From Alphaproteobacteria bacterium (GTDB lineage: Bacteria > Pseudomonadota > Alphaproteobacteria > UBA828): a stretch of 64,000 nucleotides of DNA. The notes under the pieces are model-generated. The model saw only the letters and a program-made list of their open reading frames with translations. It had not been told where the DNA came from and did not search any database. The stretch is taken from assembly GCA_022826345.1 (NCBI GenBank), contig JAJDVB010000040.1, forward strand, positions 31,356 to 95,355, given 5' to 3'. A program made the translations under genes and the position numbers. Shown here in pieces: positions 19,491-28,614 of this stretch; position 1 is the stretch's first letter; the number at the start of each line of letters is the position of its first letter.

Positions 19491-19715
19491 TCAGTCGCCC
19501 CGTGGGCCCAGTCTGCCGCCGCCCTCGGGCTCGTCGGGCTCATGATCGATCCGCTTGCCGTCCAGCGCGCCATCGCCCCGCGCCGCCTCGGCCTGCGTTG
19601 CCTGCCTCTCTGCCTTGGTACGCCCTGTTCGCGCACGGTTCGCCGCGCGTTGCTGCGCCTTCGCCGCCCTGTCGCGCTTCTTGCGGAACTGGTTCAGGTT
19701 GACGACATCGCCCAT
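19491..19715 (-). CDS. DUF4169 family protein
   Basis: 74-residue basic protein. It begins GDVVNLNQFRKKRDRAAK, the characteristic alphaproteobacterial DUF4169 opening, followed by RARTGRTKAERQ and a charged tail. No membrane segment. The start at 19715 was chosen by this motif; the frame is open upstream but without similarity. Function unknown. Confidence 0.82.
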   Translation of the reverse strand: MGDVVNLNQFRKKRDRAAKAQQRAANRARTGRTKAERQATQAEAARGDGALDGKRIDHEPDEPEGGGRLGPRGD

Positions 19716-19899
19716 GACCAAAGGCCTTTCGGTACGCCGGCAAACGTGGTCTAAGAAACGCGGGGCCTCCCATCCGATCAGACCCGTCCGATCGAGAGGC
19801 AAGCCTAGACGAAATGAATCGGGCTGTTAACCGGAGTCGACCGGGCCGGCACCGCTCGGGCAGAGCGCCCGTCCTCCCAGCCCCGAGGCATGGCCAACG

Positions 19900-22800
19900 G
19901 TGAAATTCGTTTACGGCATTCTCGTCTTTCTGGCCCTCGCCGTTGCTGCTCTCTTTCTCGTGCCTTCGTTCCTCGATTGGGAGGGGTTCAAGCCCGAGAT
20001 CACCGAGCGTCTTGAGGCCATCACCGGGCGCGAGCTGGCAATTGACGGGCCGCTCAAGGTCTCGATCCTGCCCACGCCCAAGATCGAGGCGACAGACCTG
20101 CGCCTCGCCAACGTGCCCGGCGCGGCCGACCCCGATATGGCGCGGATCGGGTCTCTCGAACTCCGGCTCGCGCTCGGTCCGCTTCTCGGCGGCGAGATCG
20201 CCGTTACGGGCCTTGAGATGGTGGAGCCGGTCATCGAGCTCCAGCGTCTACCCGATGGCCGTCCCAATTGGCTTTTCGAAAGCGTGCCGGCACCGGCGAC
20301 AGGGGAGGGTGCTGCGGGGGAACCGGAGTCCGGGCTGGAGTTGACCAGGCTCGACTCCGCGACGATTACGAACGGCACGATCGTCTATCACCATGCCGAC
20401 GGCCGGCCGTCGGAGCGGATAGAGGGGATCGACGCCACGCTCTCCGCCCGCTCGCTGGACGGACCCTTCCGTGGAGAGGGCACGTTCGCCGTGCGCGGTC
20501 GGCCGGTCGCGTTCCAGCTCGCGACGAGCACCCTGCGCGACGGCGGCACCATGCCGATCTCGGTCGAAGCGATCTTCGGCGGCGAGCGCGGCCGTGCGCT
20601 GTTCGAGGGCATCGTGCGCGGCGATGGCGAGACGCCGGCGTTTGACGGCAATGTACGGATCGAAGCGGCCGATCTCGGCGCCTTGCTCAGCGCGCTGGCC
20701 GTCGATCTCGGTGCGCTGCCTGCAGCACCGCTTGCCACCGAATTCGATGCCAGGGGAGCTCTCAGCGTGAGCCGGGAGGCGATCGCCGCTGATGAGCTTC
20801 AAGTACGGCTAGGCGAGAGCCAGGCGACCGGTGCACTCTCCTGGCGAGATGGCGATGTGCCGCAGTTGGCCGCCGCCGTCGACCTCAACCGAATCGATCT
20901 CGACCAGTTCCTGCCCGCCGAAGAAGCGGACGGCACCGGGCAGCCGGGCGACGAGGCGGCTTTGGTCCCGCTGCAGACGATCTCCGATAACGTTCGACAG
21001 GTAATTCCCGCAGACGTTGCGGCGACGATCGATCTCAAGATCGGCACCCTCACCTGGCGCGAGGGCGTCATCCGTCAGGCCCGGACGCGACTCGAACTCG
21101 ACGATGGTGTCGTCACGCTCCAACCGGCCTCGGCCCTGCTGCCCGGTGGCGCCGATGTCCGATTCGCCGGCCGGTTGACGCAGGGCTTCGACCGCCCCTG
21201 GCTGCAGGGCGTGGTGGAGATCGCAGCCGACGATCTGCGGGCCATCCTCTCCTGGCTTTCCGTTGACGTGGGCGATGTCCCGGCGGATCGCCTCCGTCGC
21301 CTCAATGCAAGCGCCGACCTCTCCGCCATCGGCAATCGGCTTTCGACGTCCAACCTCGACGTCAGGATCGATACCACGCGGATCGCCGGCAATGCGGCCA
21401 TCGCAGCGGACGAGCGGCCACGCATCACCGCCGACCTTGCGGTCAACACGGTCAACGTCGATGCCTATCTGCCCCCCGCCGGCGAGACGGGTGCCGGTTC
21501 CGAGGAGACGGTGAGTCCCGCACCGGAGGCCGCACGCGAAGACGCGTGGGCGGGGCTCGCCGATATCGATGCCGATGTCGCACTCAAGATGGATGCGCTG
21601 ATCTATGACGGCGTGCGCGTGGCCGGTCTGGAGCTCGACGCCGCCCTTAACGGGGACAACCTGACCCTGCGCCGCGCGCAGGTGGCGGACGTTGCGGGTG
21701 CCAGCGTCTCGGTAACCGGCACTGCGCGCACGGTCTGGTCGACGCCAAGCGTCGATCTCGCAGTGGAGAGCGCGGCCGACTCCCTCGAAGGCGTCGTCGC
21801 GTTTCTCGACATCGACCCCGAATTTCGCACCCAGGCGTTCGGCAAGTTCGCGTTGAACGGCACTCTCGCGGGCGGTGAGGGTTCGCTATCGCTCGATGTC
21901 ACGCTGGCGGCCGGCACCGCAGAGGCAACTCTTGAGGGCACCGTCGATAATCCGTTCGGCACACCCGCAGGCGCTCTCGCGCTCAGCCTCCGCGCCTCGG
22001 ACGCCGCCGCTCTCGCTCGCACCGCCGGGCTCACGCCGCCCGCCGTCATTGAGCGGCTCGGCAAGCTGGCCATCGACGGCGGGATCGGCGGCAGCCTCGA
22101 CTCGGCTGCGGTCAATCTGAGCGCCGAGGCCGCCGGCGCCACGGTGGCCGCCTCCGGCAACGTCACGGAGTTGCTGACCTCACCCAGCTACAGCGTCGAC
22201 ATCGATCTCGCTCATCCCAGCGGCGAGGCTCTGGTCGCGACCGTGATCGGAGAAGCGCCGGCAGGCGCCGCTCTTGGCCCCGTGCGCCTCGTCGGAAAGG
22301 TTTCGGGAGACCGGATGGTGGCCAACCTCGCCGGCATCGACGCCGCCATCGGCGAAAGCACGCTGGCTGGCGACATCTTCATTCGCCTGGACCAGAATCC
22401 ACCGGCGTTCAGCGCCGCCATGCGCGCGGGCATTCTCGATCTCGCCTGGATCGGCGGCGGCCTCGCGGCGGCGGACGGCAACGCGGGGACCGGCGTCGAA
22501 GTCACCGAACTGTATTCCGATCGCTGGTCCGATGAGCCGATCGACCTTGCGCTCCTCGATCGGCTCTCCGGCACGCTGACGCTGGCCGCCGAGACGCTCG
22601 TTCTCGGCCCCTACCGCATCGAGCAAGCCGACGTCGACATCGGGGCGGGCGAGGGGACGCTGACGCTGCGCTCGCTCGGCGGGCGGCTCTTCGGAGGCGC
22701 GCTGGAGGCCGACGGCAGCCTTGCAGGAGCGCCGGTGCCCGCCGGTCAAGCGGCGGTCCAGCTTAGCGACGCGAACATCGGCGCCATTCTGCGGGAGGCA

Positions 22801-23961
22801 GCAGGCGGCCGTGCGGTCTCCGGCAAGGCCACGATCGACGGGTACTTCACCCTTCGCGGGCGGACCGAGCGCGAGATGGTCGAGAGCCTCGCCGGCCGCG
22901 TCGCCATCACCTCCGGCGAGGGTGCCGTCGAGGGCGTGGACGTGCCCGCGATCAGCCGCCAGATCGCCGCGCTCTCCGAGGCGGACGCGCTCGACGACAT
23001 TGTGAGCTTCGTCGACCAGGCGGAGCAGAGCCTCTCGAGCGGGCAGACGGCGATCCGCTCCCTCGATGGCACCGTGCGGGTTCAGAACGGCCAAGCGCGC
23101 ATCGATGGCTTCGAGATCGTCACTGACGGGGGTGTCGGCACCATCAACGGCACCGCCGACCTGCCCGCGTGGCAACTCGACCTCACAGCGCTGTTCCGCC
23201 TCGCCGAGCATGCCGACGCACCGCCGGTCGGCGTGCATCTCGAAGGGCCGATCGACCAACCCGAACGCCGTTATCTGATCGAGGAGATGCAGACCCATTT
23301 GGTCAAGCTCGGGCTGCTCTCTCTTGCCGGCTCGGATGACGCGCCCAAGATCACGCTGCGCAAGGGCGCGAAGGCGGAGCCGGGCACCGAAATGGACACG
23401 CTGCTCCGCAACGTGCTCGGCGATCCGGACGAGGCCGAGGATGCGGCGGACGACGAGCCGACGGACGCGCGCGAGGGAGCGGGCGAGACAGACAAAGCGT
23501 TAGAGGTTCCCGACCAAGACGAGGCGGGAAGCGCTCTACTGTCGCTGGACGACGTACCGTCCAGTCCCGTGGTGGAGGAAGGGCCGCTTGACGCCGGTCA
23601 GATAGAAAAACCGGCGGACCCGGAACAGGTGGAACAACAAGAAGTGCTGCTGGAAACTGAAGATCTAGAGCAACCTGCGACGGCGCCTTCGCCCGACGAG
23701 CCGGAGCCCGCGCTTCCCTCCGACCAGTCGGTGCCCGAACCGCCGCCGACGCCCGAGCGCTACCGGGCCGAGACCCTGCAAGACTTCGTCGACGATGTGT
23801 TGGGGGCGCCCGAGCCTGACCAGGACGCGGACCTCCAGGACGCCGTCGACGATCAATTGAAGGAGCCCGCGCCCGAGCAGGACGCGAAGGAACCCGAGCC
23901 TGACCCGGACGAGGGCTTTCGGGACTTCGTCGACGACCTGCTGGAATCGCTCGACGAGTAG
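19900..23961 (+). CDS. AsmA-family envelope protein with long acidic C-terminal tail
   Basis: Large inner-membrane-anchored periplasmic protein of the AsmA group, whose members have been linked to lipid transport between membranes. GTG start at 19900; one membrane helix at residues 3-23 followed by PSFLDWEGFKPEITERLEAITGREL, the family signature. Residues about 30-1150 are beta-rich repeats with an AsmA C-terminal block (GKATIDGYFTLRGRT, then GVEGVDVPAISRQI). The last ~190 residues are rich in Asp, Glu and Pro and hold three short repeats (DFVDDVL 1295, DAVDDQL 1314, DFVDDLL 1342). Total length 1353 residues. Confidence 0.93.
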   Translation: MKFVYGILVFLALAVAALFLVPSFLDWEGFKPEITERLEAITGRELAIDGPLKVSILPTPKIEATDLRLANVPGAADPDMARIGSLELRLALGPLLGGEIAVTGLEMVEPVIELQRLPDGRPNWLFESVPAPATGEGAAGEPESGLELTRLDSATITNGTIVYHHADGRPSERIEGIDATLSARSLDGPFRGEGTFAVRGRPVAFQLATSTLRDGGTMPISVEAIFGGERGRALFEGIVRGDGETPAFDGNVRIEAADLGALLSALAVDLGALPAAPLATEFDARGALSVSREAIAADELQVRLGESQATGALSWRDGDVPQLAAAVDLNRIDLDQFLPAEEADGTGQPGDEAALVPLQTISDNVRQVIPADVAATIDLKIGTLTWREGVIRQARTRLELDDGVVTLQPASALLPGGADVRFAGRLTQGFDRPWLQGVVEIAADDLRAILSWLSVDVGDVPADRLRRLNASADLSAIGNRLSTSNLDVRIDTTRIAGNAAIAADERPRITADLAVNTVNVDAYLPPAGETGAGSEETVSPAPEAAREDAWAGLADIDADVALKMDALIYDGVRVAGLELDAALNGDNLTLRRAQVADVAGASVSVTGTARTVWSTPSVDLAVESAADSLEGVVAFLDIDPEFRTQAFGKFALNGTLAGGEGSLSLDVTLAAGTAEATLEGTVDNPFGTPAGALALSLRASDAAALARTAGLTPPAVIERLGKLAIDGGIGGSLDSAAVNLSAEAAGATVAASGNVTELLTSPSYSVDIDLAHPSGEALVATVIGEAPAGAALGPVRLVGKVSGDRMVANLAGIDAAIGESTLAGDIFIRLDQNPPAFSAAMRAGILDLAWIGGGLAAADGNAGTGVEVTELYSDRWSDEPIDLALLDRLSGTLTLAAETLVLGPYRIEQADVDIGAGEGTLTLRSLGGRLFGGALEADGSLAGAPVPAGQAAVQLSDANIGAILREAAGGRAVSGKATIDGYFTLRGRTEREMVESLAGRVAITSGEGAVEGVDVPAISRQIAALSEADALDDIVSFVDQAEQSLSSGQTAIRSLDGTVRVQNGQARIDGFEIVTDGGVGTINGTADLPAWQLDLTALFRLAEHADAPPVGVHLEGPIDQPERRYLIEEMQTHLVKLGLLSLAGSDDAPKITLRKGAKAEPGTEMDTLLRNVLGDPDEAEDAADDEPTDAREGAGETDKALEVPDQDEAGSALLSLDDVPSSPVVEEGPLDAGQIEKPADPEQVEQQEVLLETEDLEQPATAPSPDEPEPALPSDQSVPEPPPTPERYRAETLQDFVDDVLGAPEPDQDADLQDAVDDQLKEPAPEQDAKEPEPDPDEGFRDFVDDLLESLDE

Positions 23962-23993
23962 GGGCCGGCGCCCCGGTCTGGGAACGCCGGCCC
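23962..23993. terminator. Probable bidirectional terminator hairpin
   Basis: GGGCCGGCG (23962-23970), a 14-base loop, and CGCCGGCCC (23985-23993) form a perfect nine-pair stem directly after the AsmA stop and before the convergent protease gene stop. No T-run on either side, so efficiency is uncertain. Confidence 0.55.
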
Positions 23994-24028
23994 TCCCCGC
24001 CCCACCTCAAGAGGTGACGAAGCGAACC

Positions 24029-25552
24029 TCAAGAAGTGGCAAAGGGAAAAGCGACGAAGCGCTCGTTTCCGTCCCGGCTCATCAGCATGAGGACGGCCTC
24101 GCGCCCGTCGCCCTGGGCGGCCTCGATGCGCTCGTTCACCTCCGCGATCGAGCCTACGGGCTCCTTGTCGACGCTGACGATCGTGTCGCCGGGGCGAACG
24201 CCCTTGCGATGAGCGCTGCTCCCCGGTGCCACGCCGGCAACCACCACGGCGCCCGACCCGCCTTCCATGTCAGCGCCGTCGCCGGACTGGGAATCGACGT
24301 TCTCGAGGCGAAGGCCGAAGGTGTCGAGACGGCCGGCCTCGTCTCCGCTGGGCATGTCGGCGCTGGCCTCCTTCGCCGGTGCCGCGTTGGCGATCGCCGC
24401 CGTGAGCTCGATGAACTGACCGTCGCGCCAGACGGTGAGCGCGGCGGAGGTTCCGGCGTCGATGGCGGAGATGGTCTGCGAGAGTGCCCGCGTGTCTTCG
24501 ATCGGTGCCTGGTCGACGGCGGTGATGACATCGCCCTGCTCAAGCCCCGCCGCCTCGGCCGGACTTTCCGGCTGGACGCGGGCGACGATGGCACCCTCGG
24601 TGCCCTCCAGCCCGAGGCTCGCCGCGATGTCCTCGGTCACTGGCTGGATGTGGACGCCGAGCCAGCCGCGCATGACGTGGCCGTGGGTCTTGAGATCGTC
24701 GATGACCATCGTGGCCGTGGCGGCGGGGACTGCGAAGCCGATCCCCACATTGCCGCCCGAGGGCGAAACGATGGAGGTGTTCACTCCGATGACCTCGCCG
24801 TGCAGGTTGACCGTGGGGCCGCCCGAGTTGCCGCTGTTGATCGGCGCGTCGATTTGCAGATGGTCCTCGTAGGGGTTGACGCCGGTTCCGCGGGCGCGTG
24901 CCGAGACGATGCCGAAGGTCGCGGTCTTGCCCACGCCGAAGGGGTTGCCGATGGCGACCACCCAATCGCCGACGCGGGTGCTGTCGTCCGCCGCGAAATT
25001 CACGGTCGGCAGGGGCTCGCCGCTCTCGACCTTGAGCAGGGCGAGGTCGGTCCGCTTGTCGCCGCCGACGATCTCGGCGTCGAGCCGGGTGCCGTCATCG
25101 AGGATCACGGTCACGGTGTCCGCGCCGGCAATCACGTGATTGCTGGTCACGATGTAGCCCTCGGCATCGACGACGAAGCCCGAGCCGATGCCGCCCCGCG
25201 GCCTCATGGGGCCGGGCTCGAAGTCCGGCGTGAAGCCGAAGCGCTCGGCGAAATCCTCGCCGAAGAAGCGCTTGAAATGCTCGGGCAGGTCGCGACCGCG
25301 CCATTGCTGGGAGGTGAATGCGGGCCGGGCCTTGTGCATGACCTCGATCGAGACGACCGCCGGGCTTACCGCCTCCACCACGCCAGCGAGGCTGGGCGCC
25401 ACCAGCATCTGATCCACCGGCGTCGGCGGCGTGACCGCCGTGGCCGTCTTGAGCGAGCTGGCCAGGCCGCCGCCGGCCAGCGCAATCATGCCGAGGCCCG
25501 CCAGGGCCGCGACGATGACCGTCCGTTTGCGTTGCGGTGAAAGCGTGCTCAT
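24029..25552 (-). CDS. Do/DegP-type periplasmic serine protease
   Basis: Envelope quality-control protease/chaperone. The start at 25552 gives 507 residues with an N-terminal membrane/signal segment (11-32). The trypsin-like domain has the triad His139 (TSNHVIAG), Asp169 (KRTDLALL) and Ser243 (GNSGGP). Two PDZ domains follow (about 297-385 and 415-500). A loop rich in charged residues (85-115) corresponds to the LA loop. It is divergent from a DUF1499 gene and lies close to a two-component system, which may control it. MucD/DegP assignment within the family is not resolved. Confidence 0.95.
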   Translation of the reverse strand: MSTLSPQRKRTVIVAALAGLGMIALAGGGLASSLKTATAVTPPTPVDQMLVAPSLAGVVEAVSPAVVSIEVMHKARPAFTSQQWRGRDLPEHFKRFFGEDFAERFGFTPDFEPGPMRPRGGIGSGFVVDAEGYIVTSNHVIAGADTVTVILDDGTRLDAEIVGGDKRTDLALLKVESGEPLPTVNFAADDSTRVGDWVVAIGNPFGVGKTATFGIVSARARGTGVNPYEDHLQIDAPINSGNSGGPTVNLHGEVIGVNTSIVSPSGGNVGIGFAVPAATATMVIDDLKTHGHVMRGWLGVHIQPVTEDIAASLGLEGTEGAIVARVQPESPAEAAGLEQGDVITAVDQAPIEDTRALSQTISAIDAGTSAALTVWRDGQFIELTAAIANAAPAKEASADMPSGDEAGRLDTFGLRLENVDSQSGDGADMEGGSGAVVVAGVAPGSSAHRKGVRPGDTIVSVDKEPVGSIAEVNERIEAAQGDGREAVLMLMSRDGNERFVAFPFATS

Positions 25553-25703
25553 CGTTTCCTCACTTGCCGTTGCTATTTGTCCGCAGCGGCCGATGGCAGG
25601 CCGCCTGTTATCTATGGCAGGGCAAGCTGTCACCACGATGGACGCTGCATTAACTCTTCTCCATGATGGTGTAACGCTCTCGTCAGGGGACACGGCCAAC
25701 GGC

Positions 25704-26066
25704 ATGGTTGAGCGTCTCAAACCTTGCCCGTTCTGGCCCAACTGCGTCAGCAGCCACGCGGATGCGCGGCGGCATCACCGGATCGAGCCGTTCGTCATCT
25801 CGGGCGACCCCGCGGCGGCCTTCGCCCAGCTGAAGAACCTGGTGGAAGAGATGGAGCGGACGAAGATCGTCTCCGCGACCGATGACTACCTGCACGCCAC
25901 CTGCCGCACGCGGCTCGGATTCGTCGATGATCTCGAGTGCCAACTCGCTCCGGCGGAAGGGGTGATCCACGTCCGTTCCGCGTCGCGCGTTTTCTTTGCC
26001 TTCATCGACTCGGGCGTGAACAGGCGGCGCGTCGAGGCGCTCCGCCAGCGGTTTCAGAGCGCGTAA
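25704..26066 (+). CDS. DUF1499 family protein
   Basis: 120 residues from the ATG at 25704, beginning MVERLKPCPFWPNCVSS. The CPxxPNCVSS motif, a later segment ATDDYLHATCRTRLGFVDDLE and the ending RRRVEALRQRF are typical of DUF1499. No clear signal peptide with this start. Earlier in-frame ATGs (for example about 25638) exist but encode no family-like residues. It faces the degP-like gene across a 151-base divergent gap and converges on the histidine kinase. Biochemical role unknown. Confidence 0.85.
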   Translation: MVERLKPCPFWPNCVSSHADARRHHRIEPFVISGDPAAAFAQLKNLVEEMERTKIVSATDDYLHATCRTRLGFVDDLECQLAPAEGVIHVRSASRVFFAFIDSGVNRRRVEALRQRFQSA

Positions 26067-26091
26067 CGGGGCGGCGGTACGGGCGGCCGGT

Positions 26092-27477
26092 TCATGCGGC
26101 CGGCGGCGGAAAAGTCACGGTTGCGCGGAGGCCGCCCAACGGGCTCTCGTCCAGCGCCAACTCCGCCCGGTGCAGGGTGGCGACCCCTGCGACGAGGCTG
26201 AGCCCGAGCCCGCTTCCGCCCCCGGTGCGGCTCGCATCCAGGCGGACGAAGCGCTGCAGCACGCGCTCCCGCTCCTCGGGCGGGATGCCGGGGCCCGAAT
26301 CCTCCACCACGAGCCGGACGGCGCCCGAGTCTTCACGCGCGAGGCTCACCCTGATCCGGCCTTCGGGTGTGTACGCCAGCGCGTTGTCGAGCAGATTGGC
26401 AACGAGTTGGGAGAGAAACTGGCCGTGGCCGGAGACCTCGCCCGTCTCGTCCAGCGCGGCGTCGATAGATAAGCCCCTCTCCTCGGCGAGCGGGGCGTAC
26501 AGCTCGACCATGTCGGCGACGACCGCGCGGAGGTCTACCGGCGCCAGCGCAATACTGGCCTTGCCCGATTCGGCGCGGGCGATCTCCATAAGCGTGGCGA
26601 AGGTGCGTAGAATGGCGTCGGTCTCGGCGATCGCGCGTTCCAGGGCGGTGCGGTGGCCCTGCTCGTCGGCCGGCCCCTCTCTGAGCGCGAGCTCCAGCCT
26701 AGACTTGAGCCGGGTGAGCGGGCTGCGCAGGTCGTGCGCGACACTGTCGGTCACCGTGCGCAAGCCCGTCATCAGCGTCTCGATCTCGTCCAGCATCTCG
26801 TTGACGGTGATCGAGAGCCGGTCGAACTCATCGCCCACGCCCGTGACCGGCATACGCCGCGAGAGATCGCCGCGCACGATGCGCTGGCCGGTCTCGCGCA
26901 CGGCATCAACCCGGCGCAGCATCCGCCGGCTCATGACGAGGCCGCCGAGCAGCCCCAGGACCAGCGTGATCCCGAGCGCGCCACCCAGGGATTCGAGGAT
27001 CAGGTCCTCGAAGTCCGCGCGGCCGCGCGGGTCTCGGCCGACCAGTAGGCGAAAGCCGCCCGGCAGCACGAAGGTGCGGGCGCGGATGCTGCCATGCGCC
27101 TCCTCGTCGCTCGCGCGCGTCGCCGCAACTTCCACCCAGCCGCCTTCGGCGCCGGCCGCCTCGCGTGGCCAGGCGCTGAGATTGCCGGCGAGCTTGCGGA
27201 AGCCGGGATCGGCGAGGAGGTAGACGCTGTCCGGATCGCCATAGGGGCCGCTCCGCTCCCCGATCACGGCGACCAGTTGGCGAATTCCCCGCGCCCGGTA
27301 CTGCTCGGCGAGGCCGCGCACCTCAGCCTCGATGGTGTCGCTGGTCTGGCTGTCGATGACGCGAACGGTGGTCCAGTAGATGAAGGCGAGCAGCAGCAGG
27401 ACCGAGGCGCCGAAGAGGACGACATAGAGCAGCGAGAGCCGGAACGTGGAGGTCCGGAGGAGCCTAGCCGTCCGCAC
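26092..27477 (-). CDS. Two-component sensor histidine kinase
   Basis: Inner-membrane sensor, 461 residues. Two membrane helices (about 14-36 and 163-182) enclose a periplasmic sensor of ~125 residues; HAMP follows (about 183-236). The HisKA box has the phospho-acceptor His248 in SVAHDLRSPLTRL. The ATPase part shows the N box NLLDNALAY, DSGPGIPPEE and GGGSGLGLSLV. Its start overlaps the end of the response regulator by 14 bases. The stimulus cannot be read from sequence; proximity to the envelope protease suggests envelope stress or metals. Confidence 0.93.
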   Translation of the reverse strand: MRTARLLRTSTFRLSLLYVVLFGASVLLLLAFIYWTTVRVIDSQTSDTIEAEVRGLAEQYRARGIRQLVAVIGERSGPYGDPDSVYLLADPGFRKLAGNLSAWPREAAGAEGGWVEVAATRASDEEAHGSIRARTFVLPGGFRLLVGRDPRGRADFEDLILESLGGALGITLVLGLLGGLVMSRRMLRRVDAVRETGQRIVRGDLSRRMPVTGVGDEFDRLSITVNEMLDEIETLMTGLRTVTDSVAHDLRSPLTRLKSRLELALREGPADEQGHRTALERAIAETDAILRTFATLMEIARAESGKASIALAPVDLRAVVADMVELYAPLAEERGLSIDAALDETGEVSGHGQFLSQLVANLLDNALAYTPEGRIRVSLAREDSGAVRLVVEDSGPGIPPEERERVLQRFVRLDASRTGGGSGLGLSLVAGVATLHRAELALDESPLGGLRATVTFPPPAA

Positions 27478-28141
27478 GAATGCAATACCCGACGCCGCGC
27501 ACGGTGTGGATCAGTGGGGGGTCGAAACCCTTGTCGATCTTGCCGCGCAGCCGGCTCACGTGGACGTCGATCACGTTGGTCTGGGGATCGAAGTGGTAGC
27601 CCCAGACATGCTCCAGCAGCATCGTGCGCGTCACCACCTGGCCCGTGTGGCGCATGAAGTAGGCCAGCAGGTTGAACTCGCGTGGCTGCAGGGAAATCTC
27701 TCGGTCGGCCCGCCGCACCGTGCGGGCGAGCAGGTCGATCTCCAGATCCGCGAGGCTGAGACGCGTCTCGCCGGCGGCATCGCTCGCGCGCCTGAGCAGC
27801 GCTTCCAGCCGCGCCAGGAGCTCGGAGAAGGCGAAGGGCTTGGTCAGATAGTCGTCGCCGCCGGCCCTGAGACCCTCCACCCGGTCGTCCACCTGGGCAA
27901 GCGCGCTCAGGATCAGCACCGGCGTGCGCCGGCCCTTGCGGCGCAGCGTCTCGATCAGCGAAAGCCCGTCGAGACCCGGCAGCATGCGGTCGACCACGAG
28001 GGCGTCGAAGCGATGGTCCAGCGCGAGCGCCAGCCCGTCCGCTCCGTCGTGGACGAGCTCGACCACGTGGCCGCTCTCGGTCAGGCCCTTCTGTAGGTAG
28101 CGGGCGGTCTCGATGTCGTCTTCGACGACCAGCACGTGCAT
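27464..28141 (-). CDS. OmpR/PhoB-family response regulator
   Basis: 225 residues from the ATG at 28141. Receiver domain with the acidic pair VVEDD, phospho-acceptor Asp51 (LVVDRMLPG), switch Ser/Thr in LILSA and Lys in YLTKPF; then a winged-helix DNA-binding domain (about 127-222) with VWGYHFDPQTNVIDVHVSRL. Cognate partner of the kinase just downstream. Closest in style to the QseB/CzcR/CusR branch, by inspection only. Confidence 0.94.
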   Translation of the reverse strand: MHVLVVEDDIETARYLQKGLTESGHVVELVHDGADGLALALDHRFDALVVDRMLPGLDGLSLIETLRRKGRRTPVLILSALAQVDDRVEGLRAGGDDYLTKPFAFSELLARLEALLRRASDAAGETRLSLADLEIDLLARTVRRADREISLQPREFNLLAYFMRHTGQVVTRTMLLEHVWGYHFDPQTNVIDVHVSRLRGKIDKGFDPPLIHTVRGVGYCIRADG

Positions 28142-28286
28142 GGCTGCAACCTTGGCAGGCCGCGCGCAGCGATCAAGGGCCTCACCACATTGTGTGCCGG
28201 ACAACGCCTATACCGCAGCCCTTGAATGGACCACGTCATGGCTCATATTCGGGGCTTGAGCGGCCCTGATTGAGGGAATTGGTCTG

Positions 28287-28544
28287 ATGAGAATTTCCGT
28301 CACCGACGCGAAGGGACAATTGGCGGACCTCATCCGCCGGGCGGAAGCGGGTGACGAGGTGGTGCTCACCCGTCACGGCAAGGATATCGTCCGGTTGGTG
28401 CCGGTGCAGCCGCAACCCGATGCCGAGGCCCGGCGGGCGCTGATCGCCGCCGTGCAGGCGGCCGCTAGACGCAACCGAATTGAGGGAGCCTCTGCGGCCC
28501 GCAGTCAGGATTTCCTCTACGACGATGATGGTTTGCCGCAATGA
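28287..28544 (+). CDS. Phd/YefM-family antitoxin, apparently without its toxin
   Basis: 85 residues. The N-terminal part MRISVTDAKGQLADLIRRAEAGDEVVLTRHGK is a textbook Phd/YefM DNA-binding fold; the C-terminal tail ends SQDFLYDDDGLPQ, the toxin-binding tail seen in Phd antitoxins paired with VapC. An ATGATCGCGG start overlaps the end exactly where a PIN toxin would begin, but the following codons do not read as a PIN domain and the urease gene ureD arrives from the other strand 70 bases on. So the toxin appears lost. Confidence 0.88.
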   Translation: MRISVTDAKGQLADLIRRAEAGDEVVLTRHGKDIVRLVPVQPQPDAEARRALIAAVQAAARRNRIEGASAARSQDFLYDDDGLPQ

Positions 28545-28614
28545 TCGCGGCCTACTTGCCGACGCGGAAATTCCACAGACCGATGTCAGTGGTGCGCTGT
28601 AGAACCGGCTGCGC

